Below the pieces are notes generated by a model. The model made no database searches and was not told the origin of the DNA. It worked only from the letters and a program-made list of their open reading frames with translations. A stretch of DNA of 64,000 nucleotides, from the NCBI GenBank assembly GCA_044227095.1, contig JBGAFV010000001.1, forward strand, positions 3,782,001 through 3,846,000, in the 5' to 3' direction. This DNA is from JACMLD01 sp044227095 (GTDB lineage Bacteria > Bacteroidota > Bacteroidia > Chitinophagales > Chitinophagaceae). Positions 33,491 through 42,559 of the stretch are shown here, one piece after another. How positions within the stretch are numbered: the first letter of the stretch is position 1; the number at the start of each line of letters is the position of its first letter. Made by a program: the position numbers and the translations under genes.

Positions 33491-35401
33491 ATGGGAAAAA
33501 TAATAGGAATAGATTTAGGAACCACTAATAGTTGTGTATCCGTAATGGAAGGCAATGAGCCAGTGGTAATAGCAAATGACGAGGGCAGACGTACAACCCC
33601 GTCAGTAGTGGCTTTCCTTAAAAATGGCGAACGTAAAGTGGGTGACCCGGCAAAACGCCAGGCTATCACCAATCCGCAAAACACAATTACCAGTGTAAAG
33701 CGTTTTATGGGCCGCCAGTTTAATGAAGTAACAGAGGAAATCAGCCACTGGAGCTATAAAGTTGCCAAAGGTGACAATAATACCGTACGTATTGACATAG
33801 ACGGTCGTTTATATACCCCACAGGAAATTTCTGCCATGGTGCTTCAGAAAATGAAGAAGACTGCAGAAGATTACCTGGGCACAGAAGTAACAGATGCTGT
33901 TATTACAGTGCCTGCTTATTTTAATGATGCACAAAGACAGGCTACCAAAGAAGCTGGCGAAATTGCCGGTTTAAATGTTCGCCGTATTGTGAATGAGCCA
34001 ACAGCGGCTGCATTAGCTTATGGTTTGGATAAAGGCGGTAAAGACCACAAGATTGCCGTGTTTGACCTTGGTGGTGGTACATTCGATATCTCTGTACTTG
34101 AGCTGGGCGATGGTGTATTTGAAGTAAAAAGCACAAATGGTGATACACACCTTGGTGGTGACGACTTTGATAAAGTGATTATGGACTGGCTGGCAGAGGA
34201 ATTTAAAAAAGACGAAAATATTGATCTCCGCAAAGACCCTATGGCTTTACAACGTTTGAAAGAAGCTGCTGAAAAAGCAAAGGTTGAATTGAGTTCTTCT
34301 TCAGAAACAGAGATCAATCTTCCTTATATAACAGCTGTTGATGGTGTGCCTAAGCACCTGGTAAAGAAATTAAGTCGTGCTAAGTTTGAGCAGATTGCTG
34401 ATACCTTATTTGCACGTTGTTTAAAACCTTGCGAACAAGCATTGAAAGATGCAGGACTTTCTATCAGCCAGATTGACGAAGTAATATTGGTTGGTGGTTC
34501 TACACGTATACCAAAAGTGCAGGAGATAGTAGAAAAGTTCTTTGGAAAGAAACCCAATAAAGGCGTAAACCCTGATGAAGTAGTAGCCGTTGGCGCAGCT
34601 ATACAAGGTGCTGTATTAACTGGTGAAGTAAAAGATGTATTGCTGCTGGACGTTACTCCTTTGAGCCTTGGTATTGAAACCATGGGTGGTGTAATGACAA
34701 GGTTAATAGACAGTAACACAACTATACCTACAAAAAAATCTGAGGTGTTTTCTACGGCCAGTGATAACCAGCCCGGTGTACAGATTCATGTGTTACAGGG
34801 TGAACGCCCCATGAGCAACCAGAACAAGAGCCTGGGTGTATTTAATCTCGATGGTATTCCGCCAGCACCACGTGGTGTTCCGCAGATTGAAGTAATATTT
34901 GATATTGATGCCAACGGTATCTTACACGTTACCGCAAAAGATAAAGGCACCGGTAAAGAACAGAAGATACGCATTGAAGCAGGTAGCGGCTTAAGCAAAG
35001 ACGAAGTAGAAAAGATGAAGAATGAAGCCAAAGCCAATGAAGCTACTGATAAGGCAGAACGTGAAAAAGTGGATAAAGTAAATGCTGCCGATAGCATGAT
35101 CTTCCAAACCGAAAAGCAAATAAAAGAGTATGGCGATAAAATTCCTGCAGATAAAAAAGCGCCGATAGAAGCGGCACTTGCCAAACTGAAGGAAGCTCAC
35201 AAAAGTCAGGATCTTTCAGCTATTGATGCTGCTACTGCAGAAATCAATACTGCATGGACAGCCGCCAGCGAAGACATGTACAAAAACACGCAGGGTGGGG
35301 CACAACCTGGTCCGGATGCAGGTGCTAACGCCGGCGGTCAACCGCACAGTGCCGGTGGCAGCGAGAATGTAACTGATGCAGAGTTTGAAGAAGTGAAGTA
35401 A
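33491..35401 (+). CDS. dnaK: Chaperone protein DnaK (Hsp70)
   Basis: 636 residues, full length. It binds exposed hydrophobic peptides in an ATP-driven cycle with DnaJ and GrpE. The nucleotide-binding domain shows IGIDLGTTNSCVSVMEG, NEPTAAALAYG and FDLGGGTFDISVLELGDG, and later VILVGGSTRIPKVQ. The linker DVLLLDVTPLSLGIET leads to the substrate-binding beta domain and a helical lid. The tail is Gly/Ala-rich and ends in the acidic EFEEVK found in most DnaKs. grpE and dnaJ are not adjacent. A terminator follows. Confidence 0.98.
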   Translation: MGKIIGIDLGTTNSCVSVMEGNEPVVIANDEGRRTTPSVVAFLKNGERKVGDPAKRQAITNPQNTITSVKRFMGRQFNEVTEEISHWSYKVAKGDNNTVRIDIDGRLYTPQEISAMVLQKMKKTAEDYLGTEVTDAVITVPAYFNDAQRQATKEAGEIAGLNVRRIVNEPTAAALAYGLDKGGKDHKIAVFDLGGGTFDISVLELGDGVFEVKSTNGDTHLGGDDFDKVIMDWLAEEFKKDENIDLRKDPMALQRLKEAAEKAKVELSSSSETEINLPYITAVDGVPKHLVKKLSRAKFEQIADTLFARCLKPCEQALKDAGLSISQIDEVILVGGSTRIPKVQEIVEKFFGKKPNKGVNPDEVVAVGAAIQGAVLTGEVKDVLLLDVTPLSLGIETMGGVMTRLIDSNTTIPTKKSEVFSTASDNQPGVQIHVLQGERPMSNQNKSLGVFNLDGIPPAPRGVPQIEVIFDIDANGILHVTAKDKGTGKEQKIRIEAGSGLSKDEVEKMKNEAKANEATDKAEREKVDKVNAADSMIFQTEKQIKEYGDKIPADKKAPIEAALAKLKEAHKSQDLSAIDAATAEINTAWTAASEDMYKNTQGGAQPGPDAGANAGGQPHSAGGSENVTDAEFEEVK

Positions 35402-35439
35402 GAGAATATTTAGTATTAAGTATATTGTATTAAGATAAA

Positions 35440-35470
35440 AAAATCCCTGTAAATTTTGCGGGGATTTTTT
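35440..35470 (+). terminator. Terminator after dnaK
   Basis: Stem AAATCCC / GGGATTT, with a 13-base loop and a T-run, about 40 bases past the stop. Words just after it (35475-35515) are the complement of the AATGTGG words of the 88-bp repeat at 17354. Confidence 0.8.
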
Positions 35471-35517
35471 ATTAAAGCATTTTCACATTTCCACTTTTAT
35501 CACATTTTCAGCATACT

Positions 35518-37932
35518 TTATTCCACCTTCAAACTCTTCACCGGGTTTAGTAACGCCGCTTTTATAGCCTGGTAACTTACTGTTAATAATGCAACCATAA
35601 TTGCAAATGAACCAGAAATAATAAACGTCCAGGCATTAATATTTACGCGGTAAGCAAAACCTTGTAACCAGTAGTTCATGGCTAACCAACCCAATGGCCA
35701 TGCAATTACTGCAGCTATTATTACCAATACCATAAAATCTTTTGAGAGTAAAAAAGTAACACTGCTAATGGAGGCGCCAAGTACTTTGCGTATCCCTACT
35801 TCTTTTATGCGCAATTGCGCTGCGTAGGCAGATAAGCCAAATAAACCAAGGCAGGAAATGAAAATAGCAAATGCAGCAAATGCTTTAAATACGGAGCTCA
35901 TACGGTTTTCCGCATCGTATAACCGATCAAGTTTTTCATCAATAAATGTGTAGGTGAACTTGCTTGCAGGAGATAAGGTTTTTATGTTTGATTCAAGAAA
36001 CTGCAATGTTTCCGGTAATTGACCTGCCTGCACTTTCAATAAAAGATAATTGGCCTTGTATGGATTGTATTCTATTACTAATGGTTCTATTTGTGAATGA
36101 AGCGAAGCAAAATTGAAATCTTTTACTATGCCTACAATACTCCCTGTGTCTCCGTTAAGATGCACCATTTTGCCAACAGGATCTTTTAATTGAAAGGTGC
36201 TAACGGCGGCTTCGTTCAATATAAATTCAGGTTTTTTAATTTGCGGAAACTGAGAAAAAAAGTTTCTTCCTTCTTTTAATGATATCTGTAAAGTAGGTAT
36301 AAGGTTATCATCTGCCCATAAAGCACGACTTGTTCCGGGTAGTAATTCATTAGGCGCAGCAGAAACAGGCCCAAAATCATACATGCCGAAACGTTCTCCT
36401 GGAAGCGTAGAGATAACAGAATAACTATTGATTGATTTATTTTTCTGCATATTGTCTGTCATAAAACCAAACTTATTCCACATTTCAGGATACATGGTTA
36501 CAGCAACTACTTGTTCTTTATCAAAACCCAAATTCTGGTTGTGAAATAATTTCATCTGCCTGTAAATAACGACAGTGCTGAAAATCATAAATACAGAAAT
36601 AACAAACTGGAAAACTATCAGTCCTTTTCTTACAACATTTACAGAAGAGCCGGCAGATCTCTTTCCTTTTAATGAATTGATGGGATTAAAATTTGCAACA
36701 AACCAAGCGGGATAAAGTCCCGCCAGCAGGCCAATAATTAATACTATTAATCCTATAAGACCTAAATTGGAAATCGTAAGCGTATTCTCAAAATGAATTT
36801 CTTTGGAAGTAAGATTGTTATAAAAAGGAATAACACTTTTAAATACAATTACAGCTATAATGGAAGCGATTAGGGTAATTAGAAGTGATTCGCCTAAAAA
36901 TTGCCTTACCAACTGGCCTTTTGTTCCACCTATAACTTTTCGCAACCCTATTTCTTTCATGCGGTTGAAGGCCTGTGCGGTAGAAATATTAATAAAGTTT
37001 ACAGCGGCAATCAGTAAAATAAATATTGCTGCAATGGAAAAAATATAAACATAACTGATATCGCTGTTTGCAGACATTTCTTTTTCAAGCTTTGAATGCA
37101 AATGAATATCCTTAACTGGCTGCAGGTATATGTTTCTACTCGAAAGTATGTCTTTACGGCTTTCGCCTGATGGTTCAAGAAACTTTACAAGAAAATCAGG
37201 TAGTTTAGGTGTAATTGTGTTTTTTGCCTGTACATTTTTCAAGAGTACATAATTATAGAACCCTGACCAGCCAATATTTTGTAAAGATCTTTGATCAAGG
37301 TAACGTGTAATTGTAGACATTGAAACCAGGTAATCGAATCTTAAATGAGAGTGGAAAGGCAATTCTTTAATTACACCTGTAACTTTTAATGGAATTTTCC
37401 TGGCATCATCCTGAAGTATTTTACCAAGTGGATCTTCATTGCCAAAATATTTTTTTGCCATTTCTTCGCTAACCACAATTGCATCCATTGTTGATAAGGC
37501 TGTTGCCGCATTTCCTTCTGTAAATTGCAAATCGAACACATCAATAGCAGTTGAGTCTGCGAATAAACCTCCTTTTTCTTCAAATCTTTTTACCTGATCA
37601 GTTGCCGGCGTATAACTCATTACCTGGTATGGATACAAACGATGAAACCGTACAATTTTCTCTATTTCCGGAAAATCGTGCTGCATGCTTGTGCCTATCA
37701 TAGGTGAAGTTGCAGCCCAGCTGCGCGAATCTTTGCCAATACCTTGCATGGTAATACGAAATATTCTGTCTGCTTTTGTAAAGCCCTTGTCATAACTTAA
37801 TTCTTCCTTTACATGAAAAGTAATTAACAACGTACAGGCAATGCCGAATGATAATCCAATAATATTGATTGTTGAAAACAGTTTGTTTTTACGGAGATTT
37901 CGCAAAGCAACTTTCAGGTAGTTTTTAAACAT
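35518..37932 (-). CDS. ABC transporter permease, MacB/FtsX type
   Basis: 804 residues. It opens with MFKNYLKVALRNLRKNKLFSTINIIGLSFG, the usual N-terminus of Bacteroidota MacB-like permeases. A first periplasmic MacB_PCD domain is followed by an FtsX domain (about 285-410) with FNRMKEIGLRKVIGGTKGQL. A second periplasmic domain leads to the C-terminal FtsX domain with AQLRIKEVGIRKVLGASISS. Eight membrane segments are expected. It lacks its own ATPase, and none is adjacent, so it depends on a partner encoded elsewhere. Relatives move peptides, lipoproteins or drugs or transmit mechanical force; the substrate is unknown. Confidence 0.93.
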   Translation of the reverse strand: MFKNYLKVALRNLRKNKLFSTINIIGLSFGIACTLLITFHVKEELSYDKGFTKADRIFRITMQGIGKDSRSWAATSPMIGTSMQHDFPEIEKIVRFHRLYPYQVMSYTPATDQVKRFEEKGGLFADSTAIDVFDLQFTEGNAATALSTMDAIVVSEEMAKKYFGNEDPLGKILQDDARKIPLKVTGVIKELPFHSHLRFDYLVSMSTITRYLDQRSLQNIGWSGFYNYVLLKNVQAKNTITPKLPDFLVKFLEPSGESRKDILSSRNIYLQPVKDIHLHSKLEKEMSANSDISYVYIFSIAAIFILLIAAVNFINISTAQAFNRMKEIGLRKVIGGTKGQLVRQFLGESLLITLIASIIAVIVFKSVIPFYNNLTSKEIHFENTLTISNLGLIGLIVLIIGLLAGLYPAWFVANFNPINSLKGKRSAGSSVNVVRKGLIVFQFVISVFMIFSTVVIYRQMKLFHNQNLGFDKEQVVAVTMYPEMWNKFGFMTDNMQKNKSINSYSVISTLPGERFGMYDFGPVSAAPNELLPGTSRALWADDNLIPTLQISLKEGRNFFSQFPQIKKPEFILNEAAVSTFQLKDPVGKMVHLNGDTGSIVGIVKDFNFASLHSQIEPLVIEYNPYKANYLLLKVQAGQLPETLQFLESNIKTLSPASKFTYTFIDEKLDRLYDAENRMSSVFKAFAAFAIFISCLGLFGLSAYAAQLRIKEVGIRKVLGASISSVTFLLSKDFMVLVIIAAVIAWPLGWLAMNYWLQGFAYRVNINAWTFIISGSFAIMVALLTVSYQAIKAALLNPVKSLKVE

Positions 37933-38256
37933 GTTTCTATATTTAGCAATTACAAACTAGTTTAAGCCAAAATCTATGAATTGGAGCTAAAAAAATGCCA
38001 CTCTACTATTTAATTGATAATTAATTAGTTGTATCAAATTTGTAATATGTTGTGTACGATATTATTACACAAGCTGTTCGCTTTTAATATTTAGATAGTT
38101 GTATTTTAAGTGAAGTAAAATTGGCTAACAAAACGATTAATTGTTGCTATTGCATTTATTGTTCAAAATATTAATTACCAATGCGAATAGTTTTATAAAG
38201 TTTACACCTAATTGTTTAAATTGATTGGCTTTCTTAACACTTTATTTAAGATTATA
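37933..38256. other. AT-rich intergenic stretch without a recognised feature
   Basis: I see no gene, clear repeat or terminator in these bases. It holds the upstream region of the permease gene and that of the small gene at 38430. Confidence 0.5.
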
Positions 38257-38288
38257 CTTGCACGTTAGCACATTATAACTTACCTTTG
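38257..38288 (+). promoter_or_regulatory. Promoter of the 77-residue small gene
   Basis: CTTG (38257-38260), 20 bases, then TACCTTTG (38281-38288), followed by CAGCG. The -7 box is an exact TAnnTTTG. It implies a leader of about 135 bases. Confidence 0.65.
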
Positions 38289-38297
38289 CAGCGTCAA

Positions 38298-38398
38298 TTT
38301 GAGCAATGAAATAGTTCGTACGACTACTACAGGGTGATAAAAAGCTTGACCACTTCTTACTAACGATTCTTAGGTGTTTTCTTCCCGGTTTGCTCAAA
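38298..38398 (+). promoter_or_regulatory. Possible structured leader closed by a 9-bp stem
   Basis: TTTGAGCAA (38298-38306) and TTGCTCAAA (38390-38398) are perfect complements that would close an 84-base loop just after the transcription start. The enclosed sequence has no start codon leading to a long frame. It may be a cis-acting RNA; this is inference. Confidence 0.4.
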
Positions 38399-38429
38399 AA
38401 TTAAATTGTAATAACAAAAAACAAATATT

Positions 38430-38663
38430 ATGAACAGTGATGTTATGCACTCCCGTGTGCAGATGGAACCTATCCTATTGCAACAATTAGTTGCTGAAGT
38501 AAAAGAAACAATTGCTACAGGTATTAATGCACCTGCAACCGCAAAAACCACTTCCTTTAAAGCTATTGATTTGTGGAACATTCAAAGAAAAGGCAGGTAT
38601 GTAAACAATGGTACAAAAAGAAAAAAGAACACTATCTTATCTTTATCCCATGTTGCATTCTAA
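38430..38663 (+). CDS. Small protein of unknown function (77 residues)
   Basis: Sequence MNSDVMHSRVQMEPILLQQL at the start, then a short helical segment (VAEVKETIATG), a threonine/alanine stretch and FKAIDLWNIQRKGRYVNNGT, ending in a basic tail. No signal peptide or membrane segment. It is supported as a real gene by its promoter (38257-38288), leader and a strong terminator 28 bases after the stop. The motif DLWNIQRKGR recalls small conserved Bacteroidota proteins, but I know no function. The basic C-terminus might bind nucleic acid or ribosomes, by speculation. Confidence 0.7.
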   Translation: MNSDVMHSRVQMEPILLQQLVAEVKETIATGINAPATAKTTSFKAIDLWNIQRKGRYVNNGTKRKKNTILSLSHVAF

Positions 38664-38690
38664 TATAGACTCATTCTTTTACAAATAAAG

Positions 38691-38725
38691 AACACCGGCA
38701 CAAATAAGTGACCGGTGTTTTTTTT
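38691..38725 (+). terminator. Terminator after the 77-residue gene
   Basis: Stem AACACCGG / CCGGTGTT, a 13-base loop, then eight T. Confidence 0.93.
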
Positions 38726-38817
38726 GATTTATAAACAACCTAACAGAACGCAGATTTTTATGGTTTTTATGCGAATCATGCTTTGTGTTTCATTTCACAA
38801 CTTCCAATCATTGCAGA

Positions 38818-39066
38818 TGCCCTCCGTGTATTGCCTTAATGGTTGTCGACGATAAACGTATCTATTAATTCCTGTGCTTCTCTGTGGTAAGAAAAGCTAC
38901 AAGCTGTTAGCTATTAGCTGCAAGCTTAGAAGTTTCGAAGAAACACCGTGTATTGCCTTAAAAAAGATTTATCATAAAACATATTGACTAAGATCTCAGC
39001 AACTTTGTAGCTAATCATTAAAACTCTTCTGTGCTTCTCTGTGTTCTCCGTATCTCTGTGGTTAAA
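38818..39066. repeat. CTCTGTG/AGCT degenerate repeat block
   Basis: Phrases CCGTGTATTGCCTTAA (38824 region and again near 38946) and GTGCTTCTCTGTG (38874 and 39031 regions) recur, with CTCTGTGTTCTCC and ATCTCTGTGGTTAAAAAATG at the end. An AGCT heptamer array lies at 38895-38927. The block copies phrases from 32130-32260 upstream of argS. Confidence 0.75.
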
Positions 39067-39070
39067 AAAT

Positions 39071-39511
39071 GTATCTCGGTGGCTAAAAATCATCAAGCAA
39101 GTCTTTCCGGAAGAGTAGATAAAGAAAATTTAAGTCCCCAGTAAATTGACCTCAGCAAACTGATTCTCATCGCCTCGGATTTAATGATGGTAAAAACTGG
39201 TCTTTTGTTTTTGAAGCTTTTAAGATAGCTAATAGAGTTGCCACCACCCGGAATCTCAGTGATTTTATATAAAATATAGCGTCTTCGCATAACAATAGGG
39301 TAAGAATGGCGGTTTTAGTTATTTTATCCTGCTAAACTACAATAAGCAGCCTGTTAGTTGTAAACACTTAGACGAATAGCAATGATAATCCGTTGGAAGT
39401 TTACAATTTTTCTTTTTCTGGTTGTAGCAATTTTGCGGAGGATAAGACAACCGCCTTACCTGGTTTGAGACCGGGAAGGAGTTTGTACAAAAGACACTGA
39501 TAATTAAAACC
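39071..39511. other. Intergenic stretch with one strong hairpin
   Basis: Nothing certain is coded here. At 39454-39479 CCTT-a-CCTGGT and ACCGGG-AAGG form a ten-pair hairpin with a five-base loop but no T-run. A 65-codon frame on the minus strand (39093-39290) has no supporting evidence. Confidence 0.4.
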
Positions 39512-39667
39512 TTACATAATGTCCATGCCTTTTACAAAGGCTGTACATTGAAAAGGAAGAATAAGGGTAAGCCATTCCCAATGCAGGTATATTGCGGCAA
39601 TAAGCGCAGCTGTTGAAGCAAAAAAAAGAAGCCACCATAAACCTGTATTCTTTTTCTGAGTTTCCAT
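39512..39667 (-). CDS. Small two-helix membrane protein (51 residues)
   Basis: The frame opens METQKKNTGLWWLLFFAS at ATG 39667; the longer frame upstream is not supported. Two hydrophobic segments (about 9-27 and 31-44) are separated by HWEW, with a polar N-terminus and the end CTAFVKGMDIM. It is likely an inner-membrane miniprotein. It is divergent from malQ. I recognise no function. The composition looks too membrane-like and well bounded for chance, but no terminator is visible. Confidence 0.55.
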   Translation of the reverse strand: METQKKNTGLWWLLFFASTAALIAAIYLHWEWLTLILPFQCTAFVKGMDIM

Positions 39668-39804
39668 GCGTAAGTTTTGTGCGAAAGTAAGGCAAAAACA
39701 CAAAAATTGTACAATATCAGGCAAACAATTGGAGGGATAGTGTAAAAAATACGCAAAACCCGTTTTTATCCTATTTTCGTTCTGTTTAAAAAAACAACGG
39801 TAAA

Positions 39805-42495
39805 ATGAAATTACATTTCTACGTACGTTTTTATACTAAAACAGGAGAATCAATCAGTATATCAGGAAATATACCTGAGCTAGGTAATAATGATGATTTG
39901 AAAGCCCTGCAAATGACCTGGCTAAATAATGATTTCTGGCATGTTACCGCCGAGGTTAATATTGATAAACCAATTCATCTTCAGTATAAATATATACTCA
40001 CCTATGAAGACGGCTTTAAAGTAATTGAATGGTCTAACGATAAAACTCTTGACATTAGCAAAATTGCTGTTGATGAAATACAACTCGTAGACCGATGGAA
40101 TTACTCTGGCGATTATGAAAATACTTTCTTTACTGCACCTTTTCAGCAAACACTGCTTAAAGAAAACGAAACAAAACAAAAAACAAAACAGCCCAAATCA
40201 TTCAGTCATATTTTTAAAGTGAAAGCACCATTGCTTCAAAAAAATGAAGTGGTTTGTTTGTGTGGCAGCGGGCATGTACTGGGCGAATGGAGTACAACTT
40301 CACCTTTATTATTAAGTAAAGAAGGCAACTGGTTCACAATAAAAGTGAATATTCCCAAAGAATCATTTCCCCTGTATTATAAATACGGTGTTTACAATGT
40401 AAAGGAAAAGTCATTGGTAAGAATTGAAAATGGCGAGAACCGGTTTCTTTTTGGCGACGCAGTAAATAAAATAACGATACTGCACGATGGCTTTATTCAA
40501 CTTCCAAACAATACATGGCGCGGGGCAGGAGTAGCAATCCCGGTTTTTAGCCTCAGAAGTAAAAATTGTTTTGGAACTGGTGAGTTTAACGACATAAAAT
40601 TATTAGCAGACTGGGCCAAAAAAACAAAATTACGCCTTATTCAACTACTGCCAATTAACGATACGTCTGCAACATTTACCAATAGCGATTCTTATCCTTA
40701 TTCTGCTATTTCCGCTTTTGCATTGCACCCTATTTATATAAACCTGGATACAATAGCAGGAAAAAAAGATGCAGCTATTATAAAGCCACTAAAAAAAAAG
40801 CAAAAAGAATTTAATGCGGTTACAGACCTGGATTATGAACAGGTAATAAAATTAAAGCTGGAAGCCTTAAATGCATTATACCTTTCTCAAAAGGAAGAAT
40901 TTTTAAATGATGAAAACTTTCTTTCTTTTTTTGAAAACAATAAAGGCTGGCTGGTACCATACGCAGCATTTTGTTATCTCCGCGATAAAAACGGTACCTG
41001 CGATTTTACGCAGTGGAAAGTATACAGCACATACAATAAAGCAGCTATTGAAAAATATGTTGCACCAAAGGCAAAGCATTACGATCAGATTGCTTTGCAA
41101 TATTTTATTCAGTACCATCTTCATCTTCAGTTAAAAGACGCAACAGATTATGCACATAAAAACGGAATTATTGTAAAAGGCGATATTCCGATTGGAATTG
41201 GCCGTCACAGTTGCGATGCATGGATAAATCCTTCATTGTTTAACATGCATTTGCAGGCAGGTGCGCCACCAGATGGCTTTGCTGTTAGAGGCCAAAATTG
41301 GGGTTTCCCAACCTATAACTGGGAAAACATGGCCGCAGATGGCTATGCGTGGTGGAAGCTTCGCTTTGATGCAATGAGTAAATATTTTGATGCCTTCCGC
41401 ATCGATCATATTCTTGGGTTCTTTAGAATATGGTCTATACCTATAGATGCAGTAGAAGGTATTATGGGACATTTTGTACCCGACACCGCCGTACACATCA
41501 GCGAATTCAGCCAAAGAAATATATGGTTTGTACAACAGCGCTATACACAGCCATATATTACAGATGCTGTATTAAAGGAGTTCTTTGGTGATAAGTTGCA
41601 ATCTATAAAAGATGAGTTTTTGTATGCAGACAATACCGGGCATTATCATCTTATTGAACCTTTCAATACACAGCGTAAAATAGAAATGCATTTTGCCACC
41701 CAGGAACAATCTGAAGAAAATAAAAACTTAAAACAAGGTCTGTTTGATCTTATCTCCAACGTAATTCTGTTTGAGAAAGATGGAAGTAACGGAACTGAGT
41801 TTCATTTCAGGTTTGCAATGGAGGCTACTGCTTCTTTTCGTTACCTTGAGTGGCATACCCAGCAACAATTAAAAGATTTGTATGTACACTACTTTTTTCA
41901 ACGCCAGGATTGGTTGTGGAAAAAAGATGCCATGAACAAACTGCCGGTTTTAAAAGCATCAACCAATATGCTGGTTTGCGGTGAAGATCTCGGTATGGTT
42001 CCACCTTCTGTTCCTGATGTAATGCGGCAATTGGGTATACTTAGCCTGGAAATTCAGCGTATGCCAAAAGATCCTCAAAAAGAATTTTTTCATCCTAATG
42101 ATGCGCCTTACCTGTCTGTTGTAACACCTTCAACACATGATATGAGCACTATCCGTGGGTGGTGGGAAGAAGACAGGAACAAAACGCAGCACTTTTTTAA
42201 TTATGAACTTGGCCAATGGGGAGAAGCCCCGGTATTTTGTGAACCCTGGGTAAGTCGTGCAATAGTACTGCAGCATTTGTATTCTCCTGCTATGTGGTGC
42301 ATATTTCAATTGCAGGATTTATTGGGCATGACTGATACATTACGCAGGCAAGATCCGGCTGAAGAAAGAATTAATATACCTGCAGATCCAAAACATTACT
42401 GGAAGTACAGAATGCAATTGCCGCTGGAAGAATTGTTAAAAGAAAAAGATTTCAATCACGAATTGAAGCAAGCTGTGCAGGAAAGTGGAAGATGA
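39805..42495 (+). CDS. malQ: 4-alpha-glucanotransferase with N-terminal starch-binding domains (DPE2-like)
   Basis: 896 residues, much longer than E. coli MalQ. It transfers alpha-1,4-glucan segments between maltodextrins and releases glucose. Two CBM20-like domains come first (about 1-115 with LHFYVRFYTKTGESISISGN and 130-240 with EVVCLCGSGHVLGEWS). The GH77 catalytic domain follows with SDSYPYSAISAFALHPIYI, nucleophile D534 in FDAFRIDHILGFFRIW, acid/base E727 in LVCGEDLGMVP and the late STHDMS. There is no signal peptide, so it is cytoplasmic. This layout resembles plant DPE2, which acts on maltose and glycan. Confidence 0.95.
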   Translation: MKLHFYVRFYTKTGESISISGNIPELGNNDDLKALQMTWLNNDFWHVTAEVNIDKPIHLQYKYILTYEDGFKVIEWSNDKTLDISKIAVDEIQLVDRWNYSGDYENTFFTAPFQQTLLKENETKQKTKQPKSFSHIFKVKAPLLQKNEVVCLCGSGHVLGEWSTTSPLLLSKEGNWFTIKVNIPKESFPLYYKYGVYNVKEKSLVRIENGENRFLFGDAVNKITILHDGFIQLPNNTWRGAGVAIPVFSLRSKNCFGTGEFNDIKLLADWAKKTKLRLIQLLPINDTSATFTNSDSYPYSAISAFALHPIYINLDTIAGKKDAAIIKPLKKKQKEFNAVTDLDYEQVIKLKLEALNALYLSQKEEFLNDENFLSFFENNKGWLVPYAAFCYLRDKNGTCDFTQWKVYSTYNKAAIEKYVAPKAKHYDQIALQYFIQYHLHLQLKDATDYAHKNGIIVKGDIPIGIGRHSCDAWINPSLFNMHLQAGAPPDGFAVRGQNWGFPTYNWENMAADGYAWWKLRFDAMSKYFDAFRIDHILGFFRIWSIPIDAVEGIMGHFVPDTAVHISEFSQRNIWFVQQRYTQPYITDAVLKEFFGDKLQSIKDEFLYADNTGHYHLIEPFNTQRKIEMHFATQEQSEENKNLKQGLFDLISNVILFEKDGSNGTEFHFRFAMEATASFRYLEWHTQQQLKDLYVHYFFQRQDWLWKKDAMNKLPVLKASTNMLVCGEDLGMVPPSVPDVMRQLGILSLEIQRMPKDPQKEFFHPNDAPYLSVVTPSTHDMSTIRGWWEEDRNKTQHFFNYELGQWGEAPVFCEPWVSRAIVLQHLYSPAMWCIFQLQDLLGMTDTLRRQDPAEERINIPADPKHYWKYRMQLPLEELLKEKDFNHELKQAVQESGR

Positions 42496-42519
42496 TTTTC
42501 ACGGCATATAAAATTTGTA

Positions 42520-42557
42520 AGAGAAGTTGAATATAAAAACAACTTCTCTTTTATTTT
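42520..42557. terminator. Bidirectional terminator between malQ and the S41 peptidase gene
   Basis: Stem AGAGAAGTTG / CAACTTCTCT with a ten-base loop. T-rich on the plus strand after the stem and A-rich before it, so it can serve both convergent genes. Confidence 0.85.
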
Positions 42558-42559
42558 AC

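Noticed and set aside
34324..34719. 131-codon minus-strand frame
   Set aside because: It is antisense to dnaK.
39093..39290. 65-codon minus-strand frame
   Set aside because: No promoter, terminator or family pattern; it is next to a repeat block.
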